Source of the DNA: CAVRZY01 sp963725415
GTDB taxonomy: Bacteria > Acidobacteriota > Terriglobia > Bryobacterales > Bryobacteraceae
NCBI GenBank assembly: GCA_963725415.1
Contig: CAVRZY010000180.1
Location: 1-5,525, forward strand
DNA length: 5,525 nucleotides
Direction: 5' to 3'
The position numbers and the translations under genes are program-made. How positions within the stretch are numbered: position 1 is the stretch's first letter; every line of letters begins with the position of its first letter. The notes beneath the pieces were generated by a model. The model ran no database searches and had not been told where the DNA came from. It saw only the letters and a list, made by a program, of their open reading frames with translations. Shown piece by piece: positions 1 to 5,492 of this stretch.

Positions 1-419
1 TGGCCCGCAAACTCGGGAGCGTGCGCAAGGCGCGCTGCCTGATGGGTTATATCGGCTGCCTCGGCGCGGGGCTGATGCTGCTGGTCCACGCCTCCCTGAT
101 CGATCCCTTCTGGGCCATGGTGGCCATGGGACTGGCCAGCTTCGCCAACGATCTGGTCATGCCCAGCAGTTGGGGCGCCTGCATGGACGTCGGAGGCAAG
201 TACGCCGGGACGCTGTCCGGCTCGATGAACATGATGGGCAATCTGGGCGGCAGCCTGGCCCCCGTCGTCCTCGGCTACGTCGTGGGCGCCACCAAGAACT
301 GGCTGATCAACTTCTACATCATGGCCGCGGTCTACCTGCTGGCCGCCCTCTGCTGGCTCCTCATCGACCCCGTCACCCCCCTGGACGAGCCGAAGAAGCG
401 GCTAGCCGCTAGCCGCTAG
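1..419 (+). CDS. MFS transporter, ACS-like, C-terminal fragment
   Basis: This is the 3' part of an inner-membrane transporter of the major facilitator superfamily. The reading frame is open from base 3 and runs off the left edge, so the true start lies outside; the GTG at 21 is internal. About 138 residues are visible, forming four hydrophobic segments that fit TM9-TM12. The segment starting GTLSGSMNMMGNLGGSLAP, with its spaced Gly, Asn and Pro pattern, is typical of TM11 in the anion:cation symporter group (hexuronate, glucarate or galactonate-type carriers) and of related organic-acid carriers. The substrate cannot be read from this fragment. The protein ends in a short basic tail (KKRLAASR), whose last codons and TAG stop are made by a GCTAGCC tandem repeat. 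The gene is convergent with the toxin gene, 37 nt away. The family is quite sure; the ACS assignment is likely; the substrate is unknown. Confidence 0.85.
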   Translation, partial: ARKLGSVRKARCLMGYIGCLGAGLMLLVHASLIDPFWAMVAMGLASFANDLVMPSSWGACMDVGGKYAGTLSGSMNMMGNLGGSLAPVVLGYVVGATKNWLINFYIMAAVYLLAALCWLLIDPVTPLDEPKKRLAASR

Positions 420-427
420 AGGCTTCG
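394..427. repeat. GCTAGCC tandem palindromic element, left copy
   Basis: The 7-base unit GCTAGCC is repeated twice, followed by a partial third GCTAG (401-419). The 12-mer GCGGCTAGCCGC (398-409) is a perfect palindrome. GAAGC (395-399) pairs with GCTTC (422-426), giving an outer stem around it. The element covers the last codons and stop of the transporter gene. A related element lies at 1153-1191: the 13-mer at 397-409 recurs exactly at 1153-1165, and the 16-mer at 394-409 matches the reverse complement of 1168-1183 at 14 of 16 bases. It may be a dispersed intergenic palindrome, a bidirectional terminator or nuclease barrier, or the end of a mobile cassette. The sequence does not decide between these. 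Confidence 0.7.
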
Positions 428-456
428 CGTCCTTCCTGTGGTTGGCCCGCCTGGCG

Positions 457-813
457 TTAGGGTAGCGGAATCATCCGCACGCGTCCTTCTTCGACCACGG
501 TAAACTTGCCAGGCTGGGCTACGCCGCGCTTGAGGGCATCGAGCACGATGGGCACCAGTCTCCGCGCGCGGAGGTGGCCCAGGCGCAGCAGGACCACTCC
601 ATGACGGGCTGGCAGCCTCTGGCGGAACGCCAGGGTCCCGAAGTCTTTATCCATCGTGAGCACGACTCGAGCTTCGGCCTGGGCCAGCGCGAGCAGATGC
701 TCATCGGCGCTTCCCCGCGCGTCCGTGCGCGCCCATCGGACGTCGTGCCCGCGGTCCCGCAGGGCCTCCACCAGCCGCCCCGGCACGTTCTCGTCGGCAA
801 GCAGGCGCGCCAT
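457..813 (-). CDS. DUF5615 PIN-like toxin of a toxin-antitoxin pair
   Basis: The predicted product is a 118-residue PIN-like nuclease of the DUF5615 (Mut7-C-like) family, a normal full length for it. The acidic residues of a PIN fold are in place: D7-E8 in the opening LLADENVP motif, D37-E38 in the ADEHLLALA helix, and D55 and D57 in the LTMDKDFG motif. By family knowledge these would bind Mg or Mn in an RNA-cleaving site. The RNA target is unknown. The gene follows the DUF433 antitoxin gene after 10 nt, the usual antitoxin-first order. The ATG at 813 is chosen because the family begins with a hydrophobic strand just before the DEN motif. No strong Shine-Dalgarno precedes it, so translation probably depends on the upstream gene. 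All conserved acids are intact, so the toxin looks active. Toxicity is inferred from the family only. Confidence 0.88.
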   Translation of the reverse strand: MARLLADENVPGRLVEALRDRGHDVRWARTDARGSADEHLLALAQAEARVVLTMDKDFGTLAFRQRLPARHGVVLLRLGHLRARRLVPIVLDALKRGVAQPGKFTVVEEGRVRMIPLP

Positions 814-823
814 TGGGGCCGGC

Positions 824-1069
824 TCAAGCGCTTAGCGGAATGATCTGCTCGGTCTCCAGCACTTCTTTGGCGTACTGGAGGCAGGCGAGCAGGTCTTCCC
901 GTGTCAGCCCCGGGTAGTTCTCCAAAATCTCCACGTGTTCCCAACCGGCCGCCATCAGGCCGAGGAGAAACTCCACCGACAGTCGGCTTCCTTTGATCAC
1001 GGGCTTCCCGCCGAGTACTTCGGGCTTTTGCTCGATCCGGTCTCGCCAGTTCACGCTAGTCCTCTCCAT
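824..1069 (-). CDS. DUF433 antitoxin (VapB45-like)
   Basis: This is an 81-residue DUF433 protein, the usual partner of DUF5615 toxins. The family signature is clear: GGKPVIKGSRLSVEFLLGL (residues 20-38), then AAGW, EILENYPGLTREDL and a closing ACLQYA helix. This corresponds to a small winged-helix/HTH domain that is expected both to neutralise the toxin and to bind its own promoter. The ATG at 1069 is chosen over an upstream in-frame start at 1138 for two reasons. AGGAG lies 10 nt before it, and the extra 23 residues (Gly/Ser/Cys rich) have no counterpart in the family and would cover the likely promoter. The gene stops 10 nt before the toxin start, so the two should form one transcript. The module lies between two genes of unrelated function, consistent with an acquired cassette. 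Confidence 0.88.
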   Translation of the reverse strand: MERTSVNWRDRIEQKPEVLGGKPVIKGSRLSVEFLLGLMAAGWEHVEILENYPGLTREDLLACLQYAKEVLETEQIIPLSA

Positions 1070-1079
1070 GAACCCGCCG

Positions 1080-1084
1080 CTCCT
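1080..1084 (-). promoter_or_regulatory. Shine-Dalgarno of the antitoxin gene
   Basis: AGGAG on the minus strand lies 10 nt upstream of the ATG at 1069. It is the best ribosome binding site in this gap and supports the short 81-residue form of the antitoxin over the 104-residue extension. Confidence 0.55.
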
Positions 1085-1088
1085 ACCC

Positions 1089-1106
1089 ATCGTACAGCAC
1101 CTGCTG
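1089..1106 (-). promoter_or_regulatory. candidate TA promoter -10 and overlapping inverted repeat
   Basis: On the minus strand TACGAT (1089-1094) is a plausible -10 box about 20 nt upstream of the antitoxin ATG. Directly upstream of it is an inverted repeat with five-base arms, CAGCA and TGCTG, around a 2-base centre (1095-1106). A repressor bound there would cover the -10/-35 spacer, as expected for an autoregulated toxin-antitoxin module. No convincing -35 box is visible, so this is a weak prediction. Confidence 0.3.
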
Positions 1107-1123
1107 CCGCTTTCATGAGGCAC

Positions 1124-1142
1124 GCCGCCGGCGGCCACGTGG
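1124..1142. repeat. two adjoining palindromes upstream of the TA module
   Basis: GCCGCCGGCGGC (1124-1135) is a perfect 12-base palindrome and CCACGTGG (1135-1142) a perfect 8-base one; they share one base. They lie 55-73 nt upstream of the antitoxin start, where an upstream operator could sit. GC-rich palindromes arise easily in DNA of this composition, so a regulatory role is only a possibility. Confidence 0.3.
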
Positions 1143-1152
1143 TTGCTCAGCC

Positions 1153-1191
1153 AGCGGCTAGCCGCCCGCCGCTAGCGGCTTCTCTAGAAGC
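1153..1191. repeat. GCTAGC palindromic element, right copy
   Basis: Two perfect 12-base palindromes stand side by side: GCGGCTAGCCGC (1154-1165) and GCCGCTAGCGGC (1168-1179). They can also pair with each other with two mismatches, giving a strong hairpin. A further stem GCTTCT/AGAAGC around two bases (1178-1191) contains the TAG stop of the bshB1-like gene. The element is related to the one at 394-427 and marks the other side of the toxin-antitoxin module. It could end transcription of the operon arriving from the right. Confidence 0.7.
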
Positions 1192-1900
1192 TCCGCACCC
1201 CCATCGCCAGCACATCCTCGACTTCGAGCGTCTCCTTGACCACGAACGGCTCCCCGTACCTGACCCCGATCAGGGTCCCGTAGAAGCGCGCCACCGCCTC
1301 CAGCCGCTCTCGAATCTCCTCAGGCGTCGGAAATAGCTCCGCCCCTTCCCCGCTGGGCCCATATTGTGATTGGTAGCTCAGCAGCGCCGCCATCCGCCGC
1401 TCGAACTGCCCCGTAATGTCCACCACGAACGACGGAGTCACGTTGGCGTAGGCCGACGAATACAGAACCTTGAACGGCCGGTGCGGCTCGGAATGCTCAT
1501 CCAGCTTCCTGACCCCTGCCAGAAAGCAGGCTTCGTAACCCAGCTCCGCGGCCCGGTAATGATCCGGGTGCCGGCCCTCCCAATACGGCAGGATCACCAC
1601 CCGCGGCCGCAGCCGCCGGATCTCCGCCATCAGCGTCAGGCGCACCGCCAGGGTGTTCTCCAGCCGCGCATCGGGAAGCTGCAAATTCCCCCGCCAGCCC
1701 AGCAGCAGGCGCCGCCCGGCCTCCTCAGCTTCTTTTAGACGCATCTCCGGGCTACCCCGCGTCCCCATGTCTCCCGCCGTCAGATCCAGGACCCCGGTCC
1801 GGTAGCCCTTCTCCGCCATCTTGATCAGCGTCCCGCCGCAGGTCTGCTCGACATCGTCCGGGTGCGCCGCGATCGCCAAAATATCCAGTACAGGTGTCAT
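1184..1900 (-). CDS. bshB1: BshB1-like N-acetylglucosaminyl-malate deacetylase (PIG-L/LmbE)
   Basis: The product is a cytoplasmic zinc-dependent deacetylase of the PIG-L/LmbE family, 238 residues from ATG. It most resembles BshB1, which removes the acetyl group from GlcNAc-malate to give GlcN-malate in bacillithiol synthesis. The metal motif HPDD (residues 13-16) and the second motif RHPDH (110-114) are intact. By analogy H13, D16 and H114 bind zinc and D15 is the general base. The DLTAGDMGTRG stretch and the C-terminal YGTLIGVRYGEPF (207-219) followed by the VEDV segment are typical of BshB1 and less so of other LmbE proteins. The ATG at 1900 shares its A with the TGA stop of the rhomboid gene (TGATG), implying coupled translation. 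A GTG one codon earlier (1903) is the alternative and has slightly better spacing to a weak GGGA. No other bacillithiol gene is in view, so another mycothiol-like or sugar-amide substrate remains possible. Confidence 0.87.
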   Translation of the reverse strand: MTPVLDILAIAAHPDDVEQTCGGTLIKMAEKGYRTGVLDLTAGDMGTRGSPEMRLKEAEEAGRRLLLGWRGNLQLPDARLENTLAVRLTLMAEIRRLRPRVVILPYWEGRHPDHYRAAELGYEACFLAGVRKLDEHSEPHRPFKVLYSSAYANVTPSFVVDITGQFERRMAALLSYQSQYGPSGEGAELFPTPEEIRERLEAVARFYGTLIGVRYGEPFVVKETLEVEDVLAMGVRSF

Positions 1901-2568
1901 CACCAGTGCAGATCCCGCCGGCGCCGGTACGGCTCATGCGGCCGCATCAGATAGATCAGCAGGATGCCCGTCAGAAACCCACCCACATGCGCGAACCAGG
2001 CCACTCCTCCGCGCGAGGACTGGAAGTAAGCCACCGAGCCCACCCCGCTGAAAAACTGGATCACGAACCAGTACGCCAGAATGATATACGCCGGCAATTC
2101 GAAGGTTGTCAGAAAAACGAAAACAGGCACCAGCGTCAGAATGCGCGAGCGCGGAAACTTCACCAGGTAAGCGCCCATCACCCCCGCCACCGCCCCGCTG
2201 GCCCCGATGGTCGGAATGTGCGAGCCGAAATTCAGCAGCACGTGCGCGCCCCCCGCCGCCAGCCCGCACAGCAAATAGAACGCCAGGTACTTGCCGTGCC
2301 CCAGTATGTCCTCGATATTGTCGCCGAATATCCACAGAAACCACATGTTGCCGATCAGGTGCAGCCAGCCCCCGTGCAGGAACATCGAGGTCAGCAGCGA
2401 CAGGGCATGGAGATGATCGGGAACAATCCCGTAGATGCGGATGAAGTCGTTTCGCGAGAACAGATCCAGACCCAGTTCATAGAAGAAAACTCCCGCGTTC
2501 GCCGCGATCAGCAGGATCGTGACCAGCGGCGCCGAGTAACTGCGCTGCGAATCTCTGAGTGGAATCAT
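1900..2568 (-). CDS. Rhomboid family intramembrane serine protease
   Basis: A 222-residue polytopic inner-membrane protease that cleaves transmembrane helices within the bilayer. The compact six-helix bacterial rhomboid core fills the protein, with hydrophobic segments starting near residue 14 and ending near 208. The catalytic set is complete. HGGWLHLIGNMWFLW (65-79) carries H70 and the oxyanion Asn N74, GASGAVAG (122-129) carries the nucleophile S124, and WFAHVGGFLTG (191-201) carries the catalytic H194. A basic tail with RRRR follows the last helix, consistent with a cytoplasmic C-terminus. It is expected to be active, unlike pseudoproteases that lack Ser or His. The ATG at 2568 overlaps the stop of the kinase gene by 4 nt (ATGA), and no Shine-Dalgarno is seen, so expression should depend on the upstream gene. 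The substrate is unknown; the exported PHP/esterase protein of the same operon is one candidate, by inference only. Confidence 0.93.
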   Translation of the reverse strand: MIPLRDSQRSYSAPLVTILLIAANAGVFFYELGLDLFSRNDFIRIYGIVPDHLHALSLLTSMFLHGGWLHLIGNMWFLWIFGDNIEDILGHGKYLAFYLLCGLAAGGAHVLLNFGSHIPTIGASGAVAGVMGAYLVKFPRSRILTLVPVFVFLTTFELPAYIILAYWFVIQFFSGVGSVAYFQSSRGGVAWFAHVGGFLTGILLIYLMRPHEPYRRRRDLHW

Positions 2569-3521
2569 GCGCTCGCGCGGCGGGTGCGCGTCTGGAAATC
2601 GGGATGCGACCGGCGCTCCGCCCGGCCCATCAAGGTCCGGGCGTCCTCGGCGTTCCGGATGCCGCCTCGCGCCCCCAGGGCCGTGCAGTTCAAGGCCGCC
2701 ATCGCGTTCGAGAACTCCAGCGCCTCCTCAATCGACATCCGCTGGAGAACAGCATAGCAGAACGCCCCGTGGAACACGTCTCCCGCCCCCGTCGTGTCCA
2801 CGCAGTTCACCACAAAGGCCGGCGAGTAAATGAACCTGCTTTCCACCCGCGCCAACGCTCCGTGCGGCCCCAGCGTCATGGCCGCCACCCGCATCTGGTA
2901 CTCATCCTGGATCAACTCCAGCGCTTTAAACGGGTCCCTCTGGTCCGTCCATTGCACCGGGAACTCCGAGCTGGCCACCAGGTAGTCCACCCACGGCAGC
3001 ACCCGGTCGAAGCCGTGATAGATCGTGTCCACATCCACCGACACCGGAATCCTGGCCTGGTGCGCGATCTGCGCCGCCCGCTCCACCGCCGCGGTGTCGT
3101 GCCCGTCAATGTGCAGCAGCCGCCCGCAGGTGATCTGCTCCGGCGTGATTTCCCCCGGCTCCAGGCGCAGCTCCTCCGGCCGCCGCCATAGCACCGTCCG
3201 CTCCCCGGTGCTCCGATCGATCAGGATGTAGGCCGATTGGTTCTCGCAGCCCCTCCGCACCTGCACGTGATCGAGATTGATCTCCGACTCCACCAGGCTC
3301 TTCCATTGAATCCGCCCTCGCTCGTCGTCCCCCACCGTGCCGATGTACTTCACTCGCAGTCCCAGCCGCGCGCAGGTCACCATGGCGCTAGCCACCTGTC
3401 CTCCCGGACTGAGGATCCCGTCTTCGAACGGGACCTTCCCCGCGTAGGCTGGAAAATGGGGAACCACCAGCAGCGTGTCGGTGGAGTTCAACCCGATCCC
3501 CACCACGTCAAACTCAGGCAT
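2565..3521 (-). CDS. PfkB/ribokinase-family carbohydrate kinase
   Basis: A cytoplasmic ATP-dependent sugar (or nucleoside) kinase of 318 residues, typical for the family. Signature 1 is seen as PGGQVASAMVTCARLG near residues 39-54, where GG contacts the sugar. Signature 2, DTTGAGDVFHGAF (242-254), holds the anion hole GAGD and the catalytic base D248. TLGPHGA (216-222) and GARGG (283-287) fit the ATP-binding region. The opening FDVVGIGLNSTDTLL contains the substrate-contacting Asp common to the fold. The sequence does not separate ribokinase, fructokinase, adenosine kinase or sulfofructose-type kinases, so no symbol is given. The ATG at 3521 overlaps the stop of the upstream gene by one base (TGATG) and has GGAGG 3 nt before it; a TTG at 3524 is too close to that site. 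It overlaps the rhomboid gene by 4 nt at its end. Confidence 0.92.
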   Translation of the reverse strand: MPEFDVVGIGLNSTDTLLVVPHFPAYAGKVPFEDGILSPGGQVASAMVTCARLGLRVKYIGTVGDDERGRIQWKSLVESEINLDHVQVRRGCENQSAYILIDRSTGERTVLWRRPEELRLEPGEITPEQITCGRLLHIDGHDTAAVERAAQIAHQARIPVSVDVDTIYHGFDRVLPWVDYLVASSEFPVQWTDQRDPFKALELIQDEYQMRVAAMTLGPHGALARVESRFIYSPAFVVNCVDTTGAGDVFHGAFCYAVLQRMSIEEALEFSNAMAALNCTALGARGGIRNAEDARTLMGRAERRSHPDFQTRTRRASA

Positions 3522-5458
3522 CAACCTCCGAATGTAGCACGGATCACTCGCAAAATCGTCACCGCCGTCGGATCATCTTCCCTGGCAATACTGACAATCT
3601 CCGAAATGTGGCTCTGCCGGGGAATGAACACCAGCTCCGAAGACACTCCCGCCTCGCGCAAGGCCCGGTGAAACCGCCGCGCCTGCACCGGCAGCGTCAG
3701 GTAGTCCCACTGGCAGTAGGTAATCACGAAGGGAGGCGCCGGCGACTTGACGTGGTAGATCGGAGAGGCTTCCTTCCGCACCTGCTCGTCCTTGCCAAAC
3801 ACCCCTTCCATCCCCCGAATCTCGTAAACCCCGCTCAACGCGAAGGTTCCGCGGATGTTGCGATTGGACAGCCCGTGACGCTTCAGATACCGCTCATCCA
3901 GCGCCAGCAGCGCCGCCAGGTGGCCGCCCGCCGAATGCCCTCCCACATAAATCCGGTTCGCATCCCCGCCGTACTTGGTCACGTTGCGCACCACCCACGC
4001 AAACGCCGCCGCCACATCTTCGATCTGGGCCGGGTGCAGATTCTGGGGCGCCAGCCGGTAGCTCATCACCACCGTGATCACACCCTCTTTGGCAAAGCGG
4101 TTCCCCAACGCCGTGTACTGGCTTCGATCCCCCGTGCGCCACGCACCCCCATGGATGAACACCAGCACCGCCGCCCCCTTGCGCTCCTTTGGAAGATAGA
4201 TGTCCAGCTTGTGCTTGGCCGCGTCCTCCGGTTTCCCCTCGGTGTAAACGATGTCCCGCTCCACCTCCACGCCCGCAGAGAGTTGCGCCGATGGCAGCCG
4301 CAGCGCTTCCGGGGACGGCCGCTGCACGTAGATCGGATTCGAATAGATCCACGGACGCAGCTCCCCGTCCACCTCCAGCCAAGCTTCCAGGCGGTACACG
4401 CCGGGTTCTTTGACCACAAAGTTCAGGCGCGCCTCGGAGGCCTCCTGCACCACGGCGCCGTTGCGGAACAGTTTCAACCGTGCCGCCAGCGGCGTTTGCG
4501 CCGCCAGTCGCAGGGTCCCCACCAGCGGCGCCGCATCTCCCATCTCGAATACCCCGAGATTATTCGAGGCCGTGAAGGCGAACCCGGTCGGGTCGCACAA
4601 CCAGTCGTGCGCGATGTAGGCGTGCCCCTCCCGCAGCGAGCCGCGAATCTCCGCCTCCGTGAACTCCCGCGCCAGGATGTGCGTGCTCACGTTCCGGAAG
4701 CTCACCTCGTACGGGTCGAACACTGTGCCTTGGAGTTTTACGTTCTGGTGCGCATCGTTGGCCGCGATCGCGGTCAGGGGCCGCACCTGCGTCTCCCGGT
4801 CGTACTTGGCCAAAACCTCCGGCCAGTAGTCCCCCTCCGCCGCAAAAAACTCGTCCGGAAACGCCCGGAAACTCTCCACCAGCGTCCGCCACGCCGCCGG
4901 GTCCTTGATGGCCCGCCCAATATACTGATGAAACTCTTCTTCATCCGTGGCGTCCGCATGCCGGTTGTAGATTTCCATGCCATCCAGGCCGGTCATGGGC
5001 GCTTCCAAGCGCTCTTCCACATGAGCAAGGAATCCAAGTGCCCCTCCGGAGCCGCCGCCAGGGAACTTGGCCAGTCCCTCCTCTTCCGACCCTGCCAGGA
5101 ACAGAACCCCATCCCGCATCCCACTCCAGGTCTCCGGTTTGGGACCGCGATGGTCCGTGAACCCCACCACCCGGACACCAGTCTTCTTGGCCGCCTCCAG
5201 CGCCTCCGCCCGCGTCCCCCCGGTGTGCGCAGCATCCTCGGCATGCACATGCAGCGCCGCCCGGAAGTCCTCATAAATTCCCGCCATAGGCAGGCTTGCC
5301 CTCTCCTGCGCGAAGCGCACCCGCGCCTCGTGCACCGCCTTCAAATGTTGGATCTCAGCCCTCTGGAGGGTGCTCCACTTCCGCCCCGGCCGCTCCCCGC
5401 AAAGCAGAGACAGAGGAAGGACACAAATGCACGCCGTCAGAACGATCCGGGTCTTCAT
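3521..5458 (-). CDS. Secreted PHP-domain metallohydrolase fused to alpha/beta-hydrolase esterase
   Basis: A 645-residue exported protein with two enzyme domains. Residues 1-20 look like a signal peptide: basic MKTR, then a hydrophobic core ending LLC. Residues 25-58 are charged and probably helical. Residues 66-285 form a PHP domain of the CehA/McbA type. Candidate metal ligands are H70 and H72 (LHVH), D102-H103 (FTDH), E125-E127, H146 (LAHVE) and D235 and H237 (NDAHQ). Residues 290-378 form a beta-rich segment ending in PWIYSNPIYV, which commonly closes such PHP proteins. Residues 400-645 are an esterase of the BD-FAE/COG0657 kind: oxyanion HGGAW (436-440), nucleophile elbow GHSAG with S509, then D585 and H617 completing the triad. 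Both active sites look intact in one uninterrupted frame. The substrate is unknown; an ester- or amide-linked carbohydrate or aromatic compound is possible. The ATG at 5458 is chosen for the signal peptide, although its Shine-Dalgarno is poor. Confidence 0.88.
   Translation of the reverse strand: MKTRIVLTACICVLPLSLLCGERPGRKWSTLQRAEIQHLKAVHEARVRFAQERASLPMAGIYEDFRAALHVHAEDAAHTGGTRAEALEAAKKTGVRVVGFTDHRGPKPETWSGMRDGVLFLAGSEEEGLAKFPGGGSGGALGFLAHVEERLEAPMTGLDGMEIYNRHADATDEEEFHQYIGRAIKDPAAWRTLVESFRAFPDEFFAAEGDYWPEVLAKYDRETQVRPLTAIAANDAHQNVKLQGTVFDPYEVSFRNVSTHILAREFTEAEIRGSLREGHAYIAHDWLCDPTGFAFTASNNLGVFEMGDAAPLVGTLRLAAQTPLAARLKLFRNGAVVQEASEARLNFVVKEPGVYRLEAWLEVDGELRPWIYSNPIYVQRPSPEALRLPSAQLSAGVEVERDIVYTEGKPEDAAKHKLDIYLPKERKGAAVLVFIHGGAWRTGDRSQYTALGNRFAKEGVITVVMSYRLAPQNLHPAQIEDVAAAFAWVVRNVTKYGGDANRIYVGGHSAGGHLAALLALDERYLKRHGLSNRNIRGTFALSGVYEIRGMEGVFGKDEQVRKEASPIYHVKSPAPPFVITYCQWDYLTLPVQARRFHRALREAGVSSELVFIPRQSHISEIVSIAREDDPTAVTILRVIRATFGG
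3525..3529 (-). promoter_or_regulatory. Shine-Dalgarno of the kinase gene inside the esterase 3' end
   Basis: GGAGG on the minus strand is embedded in the last codons of the PHP/esterase gene, 3 nt before the kinase ATG at 3521. The spacing is short but usable. It rules out the TTG directly after it as the start. Confidence 0.5.
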
Positions 5459-5492
5459 CCCGCCAGTGTATCGAACAACCCCTCTGAATGAA

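Noticed and set aside
448..456. Intrinsic terminator between the convergent transporter and toxin genes
   Set aside because: The CGCC-T-GGCG stem is only four base pairs with a one-base loop and no T tract; the GCTAGCC palindrome nearby is a better candidate.
519..944. 141-codon minus-strand frame across the toxin-antitoxin junction
   Set aside because: It is a different frame of the same bases as the toxin and antitoxin, both of which show family motifs; the composition is Arg/Pro/Trp biased.
1070..1138. 23-residue N-terminal extension of the antitoxin
   Set aside because: It has no family counterpart, would cover the promoter and AGGAG site, and the internal ATG at 1069 fits DUF433 length.
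935..1336. 133-codon plus-strand frame over the intergenic gap
   Set aside because: It overlaps the antitoxin and deacetylase genes antisense and crosses the palindromic element; no motif or ribosome binding site supports it.
1894..2757. 287-codon open frame on the plus strand
   Set aside because: It is antisense to the rhomboid gene and its kinase neighbour, with Gln/Arg/His-rich low-quality translation and no motif.
5399..5458. Lipoprotein signal in the PHP/esterase protein
   Set aside because: The sequence before C20 is SLL, with Leu at -1 where Gly, Ala or Ser is needed, so a lipobox is not supported; an ordinary signal peptide is more likely.
3608..5491. 627-codon open frame on the plus strand
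   Set aside because: It lies entirely antisense to the PHP/esterase gene, whose motifs are unmistakable. Its translation is rich in Arg, His, Pro and Gln with no recognisable domain, as expected for the complement of a GC-rich gene.
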